Part shown: positions 62,802-64,000 of the stretch, piece after piece
Layout: each line of letters opens with the position of its first letter
Numbering within the stretch: the stretch's first letter is position 1
NCBI GenBank assembly: GCA_045807125.1
Contig: JBJMHZ010000009.1
Location: 133,734-197,733 of the forward strand
Reading direction: 5' to 3'
Length of the DNA: 64,000 nt
DNA from: JBJMHZ01 sp045807125
GTDB lineage: Bacteria > Actinomycetota > Actinomycetes > JAWWOL01
The notes under the pieces: generated by a model
Databases searched by the model: none
The model's input: the letters and a program-made list of their open reading frames with translations, nothing else
Told to the model about the DNA's origin: nothing
Translations under genes and position numbers: made by a program

Positions 62802-64000
<1,199 letters not shown>

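Overview
The window is very GC-rich DNA from an actinomycete-type bacterium (Actinomycetota). The evidence is strong third-position G/C, the aroA-rsgA and furA-katG pairs, DrrAB- and LCP-type proteins, and repeated leaderless promoters in which a TANNNT box sits 6-7 nt before an ATG or GTG start. Genus is not decidable from the sequence. No rRNA, tRNA, CRISPR array, transposase or integrase was seen.

Region 1 (1-31.5 kb) is mostly ordinary chromosome. In order it holds: the end of a DtxR-type regulator; an alpha/beta hydrolase; a methyltransferase; a DksA/TraR zinc-finger protein; an SRAP peptidase; aroA-rsgA; an MFS transporter; a DUF2087 regulator diverging from an RNB ribonuclease; a membrane protein; and an LCP cell-wall ligase. 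Next comes a four-gene minus-strand set (FeeM-like acyltransferase, Gfo/Idh-like protein, esterase, lipoprotein), then XRE regulator-YbaK, ogt, tetR-otsA diverging from drrAB, a 14-codon VOC remnant, a Kelch lipoprotein diverging from a TMEM175 channel, and a csoR/permease-YHS/NhaA-DsbA metal and ion cluster. The region closes with an RraA-fold protein, a DUF4389 protein, an SDR diverging from tetR-PAP2, and a GDPD.

Region 2 (31.5-59.7 kb) is the standout: two converging operons that look like one biosynthetic gene cluster I cannot match to a known family. The plus operon (31614-38116) encodes a fatty-acid desaturase, an acyl carrier protein, a cyclopropane-synthase-type methyltransferase, a P450, a type II thioesterase, a fatty acyl-AMP ligase and a hotdog thioesterase, behind a textbook TTGACA-N17-TACGTT promoter. 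The minus operon (59551 to 38135, 17 genes, most overlapping or nearly touching) encodes a 2-isopropylmalate-synthase homologue, a MaoC hydratase, a CitE-type lyase, two different Fe(II)/2-oxoglutarate-type oxygenases, an HSL-type hydrolase, an alpha-oxoamine synthase, an ornithine-cyclodeaminase-family enzyme, an M24 peptidase, an AtzG/AtzE-like amidase pair, two paralogous ATP-grasp-like ligases, a full carboxylic acid reductase, two DHA2 exporters and a methyltransferase. A reasonable inference is a tailored fatty-acyl group joined by ATP-grasp and amidase chemistry to an unusual carbon skeleton and reduced to an aldehyde, but the product is unknown.

Region 3 (59.5-64 kb) starts with a 670-nt gene-free stretch containing a strong hairpin. 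A PAS-LuxR regulator, an aquaporin, furA with tandem operator-like dyads, and katG (cut by the window end) follow.
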